Translations under genes and position numbers: made by a program
The notes under the pieces: generated by a model
Database searches by the model: none
What the model saw: only the letters and a program-made list of their open reading frames with translations
What the model was told of the DNA's origin: nothing
DNA from: RYN-428 sp035551995
Lineage (GTDB): Bacteria > Planctomycetota > Phycisphaerae > Tepidisphaerales > Tepidisphaeraceae
Length of the DNA stretch: 64,000 bases
Reading direction: 5' to 3'
Assembly: GCA_035551995.1 (NCBI GenBank)
Contig: DASZME010000087.1
Span: 1 to 64,000, forward strand
Part shown: one piece after another, positions 1 to 8,729 of the stretch
Layout: each line of letters opens with the position of its first letter
Numbering within the stretch: position 1 is the first letter of the stretch

Positions 1-975
1 TTAAAGACCGCGGCCGTTCCCGCATCCGTGCGGAGAACGGCCAGTCTCGCGTTGTTGCTGGCGACCGTCTTTTGGGGCTGTGGTTTTACCTGGGCCAAGG
101 CGGGCGCCAGCGCCGTTCATAAAGCGGCGACGCTGCCCGACGGGTCGAGTTTCGGCCCGGTATTTCTGCTTGCGTGGCGATTTACCGCCGGCGGGATTAT
201 CTGGTTGCTGCTCTTCCCCGCGGCCCGGCGCGGATGGACGCGGCGCGGCGCCGCGCGGTCCGCCGGCGTCGGCGCGCTCCTGGCGCTCGGATTGATCCTG
301 CAGCACATCGGACTCGATTCCACCAGCGAAGCGGTCAGCGCCTTTCTCACCAGCCTGACGATCCTTTTTGTTCCGTTGCTGCTGACGTTCGCGATGAAAA
401 AACCACCGCGCCCGTTGCTTTGGATGGGGGTGGCGCTGGCGACGGCCGGCATCTGGTTGATGACAGGCGCCACGCCGAGCGGCTTTGGGAAGGGTGAATT
501 CCTTGGACTCGCCTGCGCGTTGGCGTTTTCGGTTTACATTTTGGCCGTGAACGCCGCCGCCGCGCACGACACGCCCTGGCGCATGACGGCGGGGCAGTTT
601 ATCGTCGTCGGGCTGATATGTTTTTTGATCTGCGGCTTGATCCCCGGCGGGGCGAAAAACATTCGACCCGCCATGATGGAGCACATTTTATCGCGATGGG
701 ATGTGTGGGTGAACGTGATTTTGCTGGCTGTTTTCCCCACGATCGCCGCCTTTGGATTGCTCACGCATTTTCAGCCGCGGCTCGATCCGACGCAGGCGGC
801 GCTGCTCTATCTGATCGAGCCGATCGTGGCGGCCTCTTATGCGGCGATCGCGGTTCACCATCTGATCGATCGACGCGCGGCGGCGGGAGCGGCGCTGATT
901 TTAGTCGCCAACGCTCTGGTGGAATTGTTATCCTCCCGCCGGGCGCGGCGCGAGCGCCCGATGCTGCTGGATTGA
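1..975 (+). CDS. EamA/DMT-family membrane transporter (5' end may lie outside the window)
   Basis: The translation is a chain of about ten hydrophobic segments in the two-fold EamA (drug/metabolite transporter) pattern. An early TVFWGCGFTWAK stretch follows the usual 'WG..F' start of the first helix, and a C-terminal half with LYLIEPIVAA fits the second EamA repeat. Such proteins export or import small metabolites across the inner membrane; the substrate cannot be read from sequence. The frame is open to the left edge. A GTG at 28 is the first start codon inside the window but has no Shine-Dalgarno, so the true start may be upstream. The next gene begins about 55 bp downstream on the same strand. 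Confidence 0.8.
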   Translation, partial: LKTAAVPASVRRTASLALLLATVFWGCGFTWAKAGASAVHKAATLPDGSSFGPVFLLAWRFTAGGIIWLLLFPAARRGWTRRGAARSAGVGALLALGLILQHIGLDSTSEAVSAFLTSLTILFVPLLLTFAMKKPPRPLLWMGVALATAGIWLMTGATPSGFGKGEFLGLACALAFSVYILAVNAAAAHDTPWRMTAGQFIVVGLICFLICGLIPGGAKNIRPAMMEHILSRWDVWVNVILLAVFPTIAAFGLLTHFQPRLDPTQAALLYLIEPIVAASYAAIAVHHLIDRRAAAGAALILVANALVELLSSRRARRERPMLLD

Positions 976-1029
976 ATGTGGTCGCATAAAGCGTCCGGGC
1001 CGGGGAAACCCGAGGAGTTGGTTCCCGTC

Positions 1030-1761
1030 ATGGCAACACCGTCGCCGATTTCCAAGCCGCTTGCCCGCAGCGTTTACGCGCCCAAACTTTCGGAGTTTTC
1101 CGAATTCACTTTCGCCGAGGAATTGGCATTTCAGTTTCGCGGGGCTTGGCGCGATTTTTTCACACGTCGAATCGGACCGGCGTTCGACGGGCGAATCATC
1201 CTCGAAATCGGCTGCTTCGACGCCGCTTTTCTTGGCGGGATCGCCGTAAAGTATCCAGGGGCGGCGTTCATCGGGCTCGACTGGAAGTGCAAAGCCATCT
1301 ACGACGGCGCCCAGCGCGTCGCGCGGCTTGGCCTGCGCAACGTCGCGCTCTTGCGCGCTCGCGGGCAGGATCTCCCGCGCATTTTAGAGGGCGGCGAAGT
1401 GGATGAAATATGGATCTTTCACCCCGAGCCGGGCGAAACCAAATCCCCCTCGCAATCCCATCTCATCGACGAGGGATTCTTGATCGATATTCATCACGTC
1501 CTGGCGAACCACTCGTCGGTGATGGCATTCAAAACAGATCATTCGGCATACTATCGGCGTCTGCTTGCGCTAAGCGAGAGCGAGCCCATTCGAAGTCGCT
1601 TTGCGGTGACGATCGCATCGACCGACTTTTGGAACGATCCGACGGCGATCTCCCATACTTGCGCTCGATACTTCTCGAACGAAATGACCACGTACGAGCG
1701 CCGATTCGTGAAGCGACGGGTCCCGATCTTCTACGTGGAAATGCGCAAAACCGCTCGATGA
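1030..1761 (+). CDS. TrmB-like SAM-dependent methyltransferase
   Basis: The protein (243 aa) resembles tRNA (guanine-N7)-methyltransferases. It has a SAM-binding motif I LEIGCFDAAFLGGIA, then AAFIGLDWK and GLRNVALL, as in TrmB's 'EIG.G.G.fl', 'fiGiD/E' and 'glxNv'. Near the C-terminus MAFKTDHSAYY matches the family's 'TD...Y'. The catalytic loop is unusual: where TrmB has 'fpDPWpKkrH', this protein reads IFHPEPGETKSPSQSH, so the conserved DPW is missing. It may be a diverged paralogue with another substrate. ATG 1030 is preferred over an in-frame start at 976 because GAGGAG precedes it and the extra N-terminus is not family-like. Confidence 0.6.
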   Translation: MATPSPISKPLARSVYAPKLSEFSEFTFAEELAFQFRGAWRDFFTRRIGPAFDGRIILEIGCFDAAFLGGIAVKYPGAAFIGLDWKCKAIYDGAQRVARLGLRNVALLRARGQDLPRILEGGEVDEIWIFHPEPGETKSPSQSHLIDEGFLIDIHHVLANHSSVMAFKTDHSAYYRRLLALSESEPIRSRFAVTIASTDFWNDPTAISHTCARYFSNEMTTYERRFVKRRVPIFYVEMRKTAR

Positions 1762-1899
1762 TTCATGCGAGAAAGCGCCCTTGGCGTCGGCGTCATCAGG
1801 CCACGCCTCGGCGATCGACGACGGCGATCCGCGGGCGCCCGCCCACGTCCGGTCATTCCGTGTGTAGTTAAGACGAGCGAAATGGTCGCCGTTCCGTAA

Positions 1900-3552
1900 A
1901 TGGATACCTTCATGACAAAAATGCGAAAATGCCTGTTGCCGATGCTCGTCGCGATGACCTTGCTGGGAGTAAAGCGAACCGATGCCGCGGATTGGCCGCA
2001 ATGGGGCGGGAGCGATCTCGGACGCAATATGGTGTCGACGGAAACCAATCTTCCCGAGGCGTTCGTCGCGCGATCGGCCGTCGAAAACGTGCGCTGGATG
2101 GCCACGCTCGGCAACTACATCAGCGGCAATCCGACCGTCTCGGACGGGAAGATTTTTGTCGGCACCGACGACGCCGCCCTCGAGGACGATTCCCGCTTTC
2201 ATCGCACGCACGGCGGCATGGTCCAATGCCTCGACGAAGCCACCGGCCGCGTGTTGTGGCGACTGGCCGTTCCCGTGCGGACGCGCGATCGCCTTCCGCA
2301 AGGCGCCCACTACGGCGAGCAGCGGATGGGCACGTGTTCCTCCCCGGCGGTCGTCGGCAACCGTGTCTATCTCATGACCGGCGCCTGCGAAGTCATGTGC
2401 CTTGACACCAATGGCCTGGCCGATGGAAACGACGGCGCCTTCCAGGACGAAGCCAAATACATGGCCGGCGCCGGTAATCCGCCGATCAAGCTCGGAAAGG
2501 GCGACGCGGACATCATCTGGATTTACGATCTGGTGGACCAGCTCGGCATCTGCCCGCACGATCTGACCAGTTGCTCGCCGATCGTCGATGGCCGGTTTCT
2601 TTACATCGAAAGCGGCAATGGCGTGGATCACGAACACAAAAAGTGCCTCCGCCCCGACGCCCCAAGTTTCATCTGCCTCGATACGCTAACCGGGAAACTG
2701 CTCGCAACCGATACCGAAGGCCTTGGCCATCGCATGTGGCACTGCCTGTGGTCTCCCCCGTCGATCGGCGTAGTGAACGGCAAAAAGCTCGTCTTTTTCG
2801 GCGGCGCCGACGGAATCTGTTACGCCTTCGAGGCGCTGACCGAAATTCCCGACAAGCCGATTCATCTCAAGAAAGTCTGGCAGTACGACTGCGATCCGGA
2901 GAGCTATCGCCATCCCAACGGACAAAATCCGTTCAACTATTACATTGGCGACAAGCGCAAGAAATACTCGACGAATAAGAACGACGGAACCTTCCTCGGC
3001 CCCAGCGAAATCATTTCGGCGCCGGTGTTTCACGATAACCGCGTCTATACGACCATCGGCCAAGATCCCACCCACGGCCGCGGGCGCGGAATGCTCAGTT
3101 GCATAGACGCCACGAAAACCGGCGACATCACCACGAGCGGCTGCGTCTGGAGCTATGACGGGTTTGAGCGCGCGATCGGCAGCATGGCGATCAGCGATGG
3201 CCTGTTGTATGCCGTCGATCTTCCCGGCCACGTGCATTGCCTGGACGTGAAGACGGGGAAGCCGTATTGGGTTTACGACACGCATTCGGAAACGTGGGGC
3301 ACGCCGTTGGTGGCCGACGGAAAAGTATTCGTGTGCAATAAGAAAGGCCTGGTCGTGTTGGCGACGGGAAAGGAGGCCAAGCTTTTGGGCGATTCGCCGC
3401 TTGGCTCCGTCAGCTACGGCACGCCGGTGGCCGCAAATGGAACGCTGTTCGTCACGTCGCAGCATTCGCTTTGGGCGGTGCAGAAAGGCGCCACATTTCA
3501 TGCCCCGTCGATCGGCGGTCCAGACGAGAGCCCCAAGGCAGGCAAGCCTTAG
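1900..3552 (+). CDS. Secreted PQQ-like beta-propeller protein
   Basis: This 550-aa protein starts with a signal peptide (MRKCLLPMLVAMTLLGV). It then has repeated propeller blades of the PQQ/BamB type: DWPQWGG, VSDGKIFVGTDD, CLDEATGRVLWRL, CLDVKTGKPYWVY, VADGKVFVCN. DWPQWGG...RN is the usual opening of planctomycete PQQ-propeller proteins, where WD-like blades bind a cofactor or serve as a scaffold. No quinoprotein dehydrogenase catalytic signature is obvious, so enzymatic activity is uncertain. In-frame ATGs at 1900, 1912 and 1921 are all possible starts; none has a clear Shine-Dalgarno. The stop codon overlaps the left end of a dispersed repeat fragment (3549-3561). Confidence 0.75.
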   Translation: MDTFMTKMRKCLLPMLVAMTLLGVKRTDAADWPQWGGSDLGRNMVSTETNLPEAFVARSAVENVRWMATLGNYISGNPTVSDGKIFVGTDDAALEDDSRFHRTHGGMVQCLDEATGRVLWRLAVPVRTRDRLPQGAHYGEQRMGTCSSPAVVGNRVYLMTGACEVMCLDTNGLADGNDGAFQDEAKYMAGAGNPPIKLGKGDADIIWIYDLVDQLGICPHDLTSCSPIVDGRFLYIESGNGVDHEHKKCLRPDAPSFICLDTLTGKLLATDTEGLGHRMWHCLWSPPSIGVVNGKKLVFFGGADGICYAFEALTEIPDKPIHLKKVWQYDCDPESYRHPNGQNPFNYYIGDKRKKYSTNKNDGTFLGPSEIISAPVFHDNRVYTTIGQDPTHGRGRGMLSCIDATKTGDITTSGCVWSYDGFERAIGSMAISDGLLYAVDLPGHVHCLDVKTGKPYWVYDTHSETWGTPLVADGKVFVCNKKGLVVLATGKEAKLLGDSPLGSVSYGTPVAANGTLFVTSQHSLWAVQKGATFHAPSIGGPDESPKAGKP

Positions 3553-3561
3553 AGCATTTCT
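3549..3561. repeat. Terminal fragment of the dispersed ~110-bp repeat
   Basis: TTAGAGCATTTCT, overlapping the stop codon of the propeller gene, matches the left end of the repeat copies at 5424, 51303 and 63768. The rest of the repeat is not recognisable here, so this is a terminal remnant or a chance match. Confidence 0.3.
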
Positions 3562-3582
3562 AACATCCGGCAACTCCCGACG

Positions 3583-3843
3583 CTACGGCCCGGGCGGCAA
3601 ACTCGGCGTCGAAACGATGTGCGCTACGATGACGCTGATCCCCAAAATCACCGCCGCGATCACAATCGCCACGGCGATGTTGTGCTTTTCGGCCAGTTCC
3701 TTTTCCACGTTCAATTCAGGCGTAATCATATCGAACGCCTTGAATCCCAGCACCATCAGAATGATGCTGACGATCCCGAACACCAGCGTCGAAACGACGT
3801 CCATTCCCAATTCGTGAAACGTTCCATAAGCGAGCGACATCAT
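3583..3843 (-). CDS. DUF350 family small membrane protein (YjfL-like)
   Basis: An 86-aa protein with two strongly hydrophobic segments (VVSTLVFGIVSIILMVLGFKAFD and IAVAIVIAAVILGISVIVAHI) separated by a charged loop containing ITPELNVEKELAEKHN. That 'F.a.D...P..n...el.e.N.A.Ai..a...lG' pattern is typical of DUF350 membrane proteins. AGGAAAGG upstream of the tandem ATG at 3843 sets the start. It lies 29 bp downstream of the glutathionylspermidine-synthase-like gene on the same strand. E. coli yjfL (DUF350) and yjfC (GSP synthase family) are similarly clustered. Biochemical function is unknown. Confidence 0.8.
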   Translation of the reverse strand: MMSLAYGTFHELGMDVVSTLVFGIVSIILMVLGFKAFDMITPELNVEKELAEKHNIAVAIVIAAVILGISVIVAHIVSTPSLPPGP

Positions 3844-3872
3844 GATATTTCCTTTCCTTCCCGAATCGAATC

Positions 3873-4997
3873 TCATCCCGTCAATACATGCGGAACAAAC
3901 CGGCTTGTATTTTGCGTGATCGGCGAAAGATCCTCGCGAATCCCGATTCCGCAGGCGTAGCCGTTGACCATCCAACTGCCGATCACCGGATAATTTCCGT
4001 CAAACCCTCGAACCGGCTGATACGCCTGATACACAAAGGGCTCGCCGTAATCCCCCTCGGTCTGGGCATACATTTTCCCGCCGACCACCACCTGCACATT
4101 CGCCCCTTCGCGCGACAGAATGGGCTTGCGCACATGATCCCCGGCCGGCTGCTCAAAGCTCGCCGCCAGCAGGTAGGGGCTTTGCGGAAACATTTCGTAC
4201 AGCACCGGCAGAATCGCCTTATTACTCAGGATCATTTTCCACGGCGCCTCGAGCCAGCGGGTCGAGTCGGTCGTCAGCATTTCGGCAAACCGCTCGCGGA
4301 CCATCCATTCCCACGGATACAGCTTAAAGCAATCTGCGATGTGCGACTCCCGCTCATCGACGAAAAGTCGGCGTTCAAAATTCCAGCCGATATCTTCCAG
4401 GGCGATCTGCGCCGTCTCCAACCCCGCCTGCATGGCGGTATCGCGGAGGTAGGCGATCGTCATGAAATCTTCGAGATTATCTTTGAGGCAGGTGAAATAG
4501 ATGGCGCCATGAAGGGTGGGTTTGACGGCCGCCCACGCTTCGATCAGGCGTTCGTGGATGGAATTAAACTGATCGAGATCCGGATGGGTCTCCTTCATCC
4601 ATTGCCACTGGATAACCGCCGCTTCGAGCAGCGAGGTGGGCGTGTCGGCGTTATATTCAAGCAGCTTGGGAATGCCGTGACGATCGAGGGCCAGATCGAA
4701 TCGGCCGTAGATGGTCCGTTCGTCGCGCTCCCAGCTTCGCGCGATCCAGGGGATACAGCGCGGCGGGATTTGAAATTGTTCGTAAAGCTGGCCGTCGATG
4801 ACCCGCTGAACCGCGGCCAGGCACATTTTATCGAGTTCGTAGGTCGCTTTTTCGATGCCATCGATTTCGAAGGAGGTGAATTGGTAATATGCCGATTCGT
4901 CCCAGTATGGCTTATCGCCGGGCGAGTGGAATTGAAAGCCGAGCGACTCGACGGTCGCTTGCCAGTTGGGACGGGGAATGGTGCGGATTCGCTGCAT
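3873..4997 (-). CDS. Glutathionylspermidine synthase-like ATP-grasp ligase (YgiC/YjfC family)
   Basis: The 374-aa protein matches the GSP_synth family: an N-terminal pre-ATP-grasp region with the signature GRFDLALDRHGIPKLLEYNADTPTSLLEAA, and C-terminal ATP-grasp elements PILSREGANVQV and YACGIGIRED. In this family the ATP-grasp fold forms an amide bond, between glutathione and spermidine in Gss. YgiC/YjfC homologues lack the amidase half and their physiological ligation is not settled; the same amidase half is absent here. It is the middle gene of a three-gene minus-strand module, 15 bp after the small secreted protein and 29 bp before DUF350. Confidence 0.85.
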   Translation of the reverse strand: MQRIRTIPRPNWQATVESLGFQFHSPGDKPYWDESAYYQFTSFEIDGIEKATYELDKMCLAAVQRVIDGQLYEQFQIPPRCIPWIARSWERDERTIYGRFDLALDRHGIPKLLEYNADTPTSLLEAAVIQWQWMKETHPDLDQFNSIHERLIEAWAAVKPTLHGAIYFTCLKDNLEDFMTIAYLRDTAMQAGLETAQIALEDIGWNFERRLFVDERESHIADCFKLYPWEWMVRERFAEMLTTDSTRWLEAPWKMILSNKAILPVLYEMFPQSPYLLAASFEQPAGDHVRKPILSREGANVQVVVGGKMYAQTEGDYGEPFVYQAYQPVRGFDGNYPVIGSWMVNGYACGIGIREDLSPITQNTSRFVPHVLTG

Positions 4998-5012
4998 GAT
5001 TGGGCCGTCGTT

Positions 5013-5336
5013 TTAAGATCCCGATCCATGTCCGTGACCGGTCGATCCGAATCCGCCGCGTGAGGTTCCCGAGCGCGCGCCGTGGCCGATGGAGCTTGAG
5101 CCATAGACGCCGTGGCTATGCCATCCGGAGCCGAAATACCACCAATGGTGATATTGGGAGCCGTAGTAGTAGGGGTATCCTCCGGAATGATAAAATGGCT
5201 GGGTCGTGGAATAGGGATCGTTATTGCGATCGGCCCGTCGGAGATAATCTTGCCGTCGATGATTGAAGGCTTCAAATCCAGAAACGGCCAGGAAGGACGT
5301 GACGAATAGAAGCGTAATGGAAGTGCTGGATCGCAT
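5013..5336 (-). CDS. Small secreted Gly/His/Tyr-rich protein, possible DUF1190 (YgiB/YjfM) counterpart
   Basis: A 107-aa protein with a short signal peptide (SITLLFVTSFLAVSG), then a low-complexity tail rich in Tyr, His, Ser and Gly (YPYYYGSQYHHWWYFG; SSSIGHG). It ends with TSRGGFGSTGHG, which recalls the TRGGFGES tail of E. coli YgiB (DUF1190). It is the first gene of the module with the GSP-synthase-like and DUF350 genes, the slot held by DUF1190 proteins in ygiBC and yjfMC. The homology call rests on position and a short tail motif, so it is tentative. The many His and Tyr residues could bind metal. Confidence 0.6.
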   Translation of the reverse strand: MRSSTSITLLFVTSFLAVSGFEAFNHRRQDYLRRADRNNDPYSTTQPFYHSGGYPYYYGSQYHHWWYFGSGWHSHGVYGSSSIGHGARSGTSRGGFGSTGHGHGSGS

Positions 5337-5423
5337 TAAGGTTTTTTGTCAATCCCACAATGGCTGAGATTGATTGTAACGGAGAGGTTGCAGCAAGTCT
5401 TCCTATTTGGACCATTTCTCATG

Positions 5424-5515
5424 TAGAGCATTTCTCATGTGGGTGACGCGAATCTCCGTGGTCCACTCACGCCCCGCAAGCGGAGCCGCTAAACTTTGGA
5501 GCGCTACAGCAACAT
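5424..5515. repeat. Dispersed repeat copy A
   Basis: The 5337-5652 gap holds no convincing gene but contains TAGAGCATTTCTCATG at 5424, GGGTGACGCG, and CGCCCCGCAAGCGGAGCC followed by GCTAAAC at 5470-5494, then GCGCTACAGCAAC. The same blocks in the same order occur at 63768-63874 and, more diverged, at 51303-51414. The middle block folds as a hairpin around CCGCAAGCGG. The CATTTCTCATGT block is locally duplicated at 5413 and 5430. Confidence 0.6.
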
Positions 5516-5652
5516 GAAGAATCCGCTCAATTCTTGAAATGCGACCGGTTAGCCTCAACGCGGAGCGATAGGCTTCAATGCGAAACGCATTCGCAGGCGC
5601 GGCAACACGCTCGCGTCTGGCAACTTTTTCACAATCCGATATCATCCCATCC

Positions 5653-6288
5653 ATGGAAGAATTCGACTCTCACACGGAACATGCCCACGACCAGGCGCAC
5701 GAGGCCGCACACGAATCACGCGAGCGATGGATCACCGGCGTCGCGCTCACGGCGGCCATTCTCGCCGCCCTCGCGGCCATCACCAGCATGCTCTCCGGCC
5801 ATCATGAACACGAATCGATGATGGAACAAATGCAAGCCTCCGACCGATGGAGCTATTACCAGGCCAAAGGCATCAAAACGATCATCCGCGAGAATCATAT
5901 CGAAGATTTACAAAACGCCGGAGAGAAAGTCTCCGATCGTCTCCGGCAAAAAGTGGACGAAGCCCGCAAAGAGCAGCGCGAAATCAAGGAGCAGGCCGAG
6001 GAACTTGAGCTTTCGTCGCGCTTCCACGACCACCTGCACATCGTCTTCGGCGGCGGCGTGACGCTGTTTCAAGTAGCCATCGCGGTGGCCGCGATTTCCG
6101 CGCTCACGCATCGGCGGCTTTACTGGTTTGTCGGAATCGGGATGGGCGCGCTGGCGCTTGGGTTTCTTCTGGCGGGGGTTCTTGTGTGGCGCGGCGTGGT
6201 GGGACATCACCCGCCGCAACCCGCGCCGGCCGCCGTCAGCGGCGTCTACTTTCCGGGCGCTCCCGGCGCCTGCGCCATCAGAAGCTGA
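5653..6288 (+). CDS. DUF4337 family membrane protein
   Basis: The 211-aa protein has an acidic, His-rich N-terminus (EFDSHTEHAHDQAHEAAHES), a first membrane segment (ITGVALTAAILAALAAITSML), then SGHHEHESMMEQMQASDRWSYYQAKGIK. The 'A.D.W.yYQAK.iK' block is the core of DUF4337. A charged coiled-coil (KVDEARKEQREIKEQAEELE) and two more membrane helices follow. The role of the family is unknown. ATG 5653 begins the family-like N-terminus. Its C-terminal 43 bp overlap the end of the convergent gene on the other strand. Confidence 0.75.
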   Translation: MEEFDSHTEHAHDQAHEAAHESRERWITGVALTAAILAALAAITSMLSGHHEHESMMEQMQASDRWSYYQAKGIKTIIRENHIEDLQNAGEKVSDRLRQKVDEARKEQREIKEQAEELELSSRFHDHLHIVFGGGVTLFQVAIAVAAISALTHRRLYWFVGIGMGALALGFLLAGVLVWRGVVGHHPPQPAPAAVSGVYFPGAPGACAIRS

Positions 6289-7031
6289 GCCAGCCGGAAA
6301 ACCTGCGCGGCCTGGCCGTCAAAATGGATCTGGCTCTTGTCCAGGTGAATCTTTCCTGAAAACGCGAAGTCCAGGGAGCTTCCGATGAGACGGCAATTGC
6401 GAATCGTGGCGTCGATGAAAAGCTTGCCGTCCAGGTTTAATTCCTGATCGGCGATTTCGCCGCGCACCACGCGATGGATCATCCCGCCGCTGGCCAGGCA
6501 CCACTTGGCCGCCTCGATCATTTCCGGGCTGAGGTTCATCCCCATGCCAAAACCGGCGGGCGTGAATCCCATGGCGATGCGCGTGGCGGATTTGCCGAAC
6601 GAAAGTCCATCGGCGCCGAGCGCCGCGACCGTCTCGCCGCGTTTGCCGGCAAAGTCCCCTTCCAGCGCGGTGACGTATTGACCGGCGGCTTGCAGGTAGG
6701 TCGTCTGCACCTTCAGCAGCGATTGGCCGGACTCGGTTTTCACTTCATATCCGGCGAACGGCGCGATCGTCTTCACGCATTTGCCGGGGTTATCGACGAT
6801 GACATTGCCGACGATGCGAACGAGGGGTTTCCCCGTCGAATCGAGAAGATTCGCGGTAATGACGGGATAGCCGTTGCCGGGGTCGACGGGCGCGCCGACG
6901 AGGAAAAAATCGTCCGGCGATCCGACTTCTCCCAGGGCAAAGGCGTTACAGAGATTTCCGCCGACCAAATAATTGCCTGCGTCGCCGGCGCAGATTCGGG
7001 TCGCGCTTTCGATGGACTGTTCGATGCTCAT
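6246..7031 (-). CDS. Conserved hypothetical protein, beta-rich
   Basis: A 261-aa protein with no signal peptide or membrane helix. ATG 7031 is preceded by AGGAG at good spacing. The N-terminal half has short beta-like stretches (YPVITANLLDSTGKPLVRIVGNVIVDNPGKCVKTI) resembling a 'leaf-like' repeat seen in some phage-linked and HNH-associated proteins. The C-terminal part reads LDGKLFIDATIRNCRLIGSS and IHFDGQAAQVFRLAQLLMAQ. I do not recognise a named family. It is convergent with the DUF4337 gene and divergent from the KaiC-like gene 172 bp away. Confidence 0.6.
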   Translation of the reverse strand: MSIEQSIESATRICAGDAGNYLVGGNLCNAFALGEVGSPDDFFLVGAPVDPGNGYPVITANLLDSTGKPLVRIVGNVIVDNPGKCVKTIAPFAGYEVKTESGQSLLKVQTTYLQAAGQYVTALEGDFAGKRGETVAALGADGLSFGKSATRIAMGFTPAGFGMGMNLSPEMIEAAKWCLASGGMIHRVVRGEIADQELNLDGKLFIDATIRNCRLIGSSLDFAFSGKIHLDKSQIHFDGQAAQVFRLAQLLMAQAPGAPGK

Positions 7032-7202
7032 GGCTGCCACTCCTGTCGGGTTATTGTAATTGTAAGGACACGGCCCGCAATCCGACGGAGGATATTGACG
7101 CCGACGCACATTGCAAATGGCGGAAATCACGTCAACGGCGTACTGAGACGTCGAAAAATTTACCGATTGGCCGCAACTCGGCGGCTTGTTACATTTCAGC
7201 CC

Positions 7203-8729
7203 ATGGAGAGTGTGGAAGAGCAAACGGAAGGCCCGCCGCTGCACAGCGGAATCCCGGGCATGGACGATATTTTGCGCGGGGGATTCCCGCACGGGTGCCT
7301 TTACATGGTGGCCGGAACTCCTGGTTCCGGTAAAACCACGCTGGCGATACAGTTTCTTCTGGAGGGCGTCCGCGCCGGAGAAACGTGCCTGTATGTAACG
7401 CTTTCGGAATCACGCCGTGAGATCATGAAGGTCGCCAGGAGTCACGGTTGGGATTTATCGGCGATTGAAATTTGCGAATTGGTTCCATCGGAACGGCACT
7501 TGTCCGCCGACGCCCAGCTGACGGTCTTCAACCCATCGGAACTGGAATTGGGCGAAACGACCGAGGCGATGATCGACGCGGTAAACAAGTACAAGCCCCA
7601 GCGGGTCGTCATCGATTCGCTGTCGGAACTTCGATTGGTCGCGCAAAATTCGCTACGCTATCGGCGGCAAATCCTGGCGCTCAAGCAATTCTTCGGAGGG
7701 CGCGACTGCACCGTGCTCATGCTCGACGACTGCACCGGCGGCGCCGAGGACGGACAACTGCAAAGCATCGCTCATGGCGTGGTCGCTCTGGAACACCTGG
7801 CCAATCAGTACGGCGCCGAGCGGCGACGCCTGCGCGTCGTCAAAATGCGCGGCGTTTCTTTCCGGGGCGGCTTCCACGACTTCGCCATCCGCAAGGGCGG
7901 CCTGGACGTGTTTCCCCGACTGGTCGCGGCGGAGCACCACGGAGAGTTCTCGGACACCGAACTGGCCAGCGGAAATACCCAACTGGACGCGCTCCTGGGC
8001 GGCGGCATTCCCGTCGGCACCAGCACGCTGCTCATCGGCCCGGCGGGCACGGGTAAATCAACCGTTTCCACTTTATTCGCGGTGGCCGCCGCAAAGCTCG
8101 GGCGGCGTACCGCAATGTATGTGTTCGACGAAAACATCGGCACCTTTCATTCTCGCTCCCGCAAGATCGGCATCGATGTCGAGTCACATATGAATTCGGG
8201 GTTGATGTCCGTCCAGCAAGTAGACCCGGCGGAGCTATCCTCCGGTGAATTCGCAGCCCTCGTGCGCCGCGCCGTCGATGGATCCGACGGAGTGCAGCGA
8301 CGTGCCACGGTTGTCATCGTGGACAGCCTGAACGGCTATCTCAATGCGATGCCGGAGGAAAAATTCCTCACCGCCCAATTGCACGAACTGCTCGCGTACC
8401 TCGGGAAGCTAGGGGTGGTAACGCTCATGACTGTCACGCAATCGGGCATGATCGGCAGCAACATGCACTCGCCGGTCGATACGACGTATCTTGCGGACAA
8501 TGTGATTTTGTTTCGCTATTTCGAAGCGCGCGGCCGCGTCCGGCGCGCGATCTCCGTCGTCAAAAAACGCAGCGGCAAGCACGAAAAGTCCATTCGCGAG
8601 CTGGAAGTAACTTCCCGCGGCCTCGAGATCGGCGAACCGCTGGAAGATTTTCAAGGCATCCTAACCGGCGTGCCGACGTTTCTCGGAAAGGCGGACAACC
8701 TGATGAAGAAAGCCTCCGATGTCCACTGA
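7203..8729 (+). CDS. KaiC-like tandem RecA-fold ATPase
   Basis: The 508-aa protein has two KaiC/RadA-type domains. The first (about 12-245) has GIPGMDDILRGGFP and Walker A GTPGSGKTT (K44), with a Walker B-like VVIDSLSEL. The second (about 255-490) has LDALLGGGIPVG, Walker A GPAGTGKST (around 279-287) and VVIVDSLNGYL. Both domains keep the P-loop lysine. KaiC-family ATPases assemble as hexamers and act as clock or signalling modules. No kaiA or kaiB is nearby. The next gene, a hybrid histidine kinase, overlaps the last 11 bp, so the pair is very likely one transcription unit. Start ATG 7203 was chosen because translation becomes KaiC-like there. Confidence 0.85.
   Translation: MESVEEQTEGPPLHSGIPGMDDILRGGFPHGCLYMVAGTPGSGKTTLAIQFLLEGVRAGETCLYVTLSESRREIMKVARSHGWDLSAIEICELVPSERHLSADAQLTVFNPSELELGETTEAMIDAVNKYKPQRVVIDSLSELRLVAQNSLRYRRQILALKQFFGGRDCTVLMLDDCTGGAEDGQLQSIAHGVVALEHLANQYGAERRRLRVVKMRGVSFRGGFHDFAIRKGGLDVFPRLVAAEHHGEFSDTELASGNTQLDALLGGGIPVGTSTLLIGPAGTGKSTVSTLFAVAAAKLGRRTAMYVFDENIGTFHSRSRKIGIDVESHMNSGLMSVQQVDPAELSSGEFAALVRRAVDGSDGVQRRATVVIVDSLNGYLNAMPEEKFLTAQLHELLAYLGKLGVVTLMTVTQSGMIGSNMHSPVDTTYLADNVILFRYFEARGRVRRAISVVKKRSGKHEKSIRELEVTSRGLEIGEPLEDFQGILTGVPTFLGKADNLMKKASDVH

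Noticed and set aside
117..473. Minus-strand frame inside the EamA gene
   Set aside because: Antisense shadow of a high-GC gene; Arg/Ser-rich and no domain.
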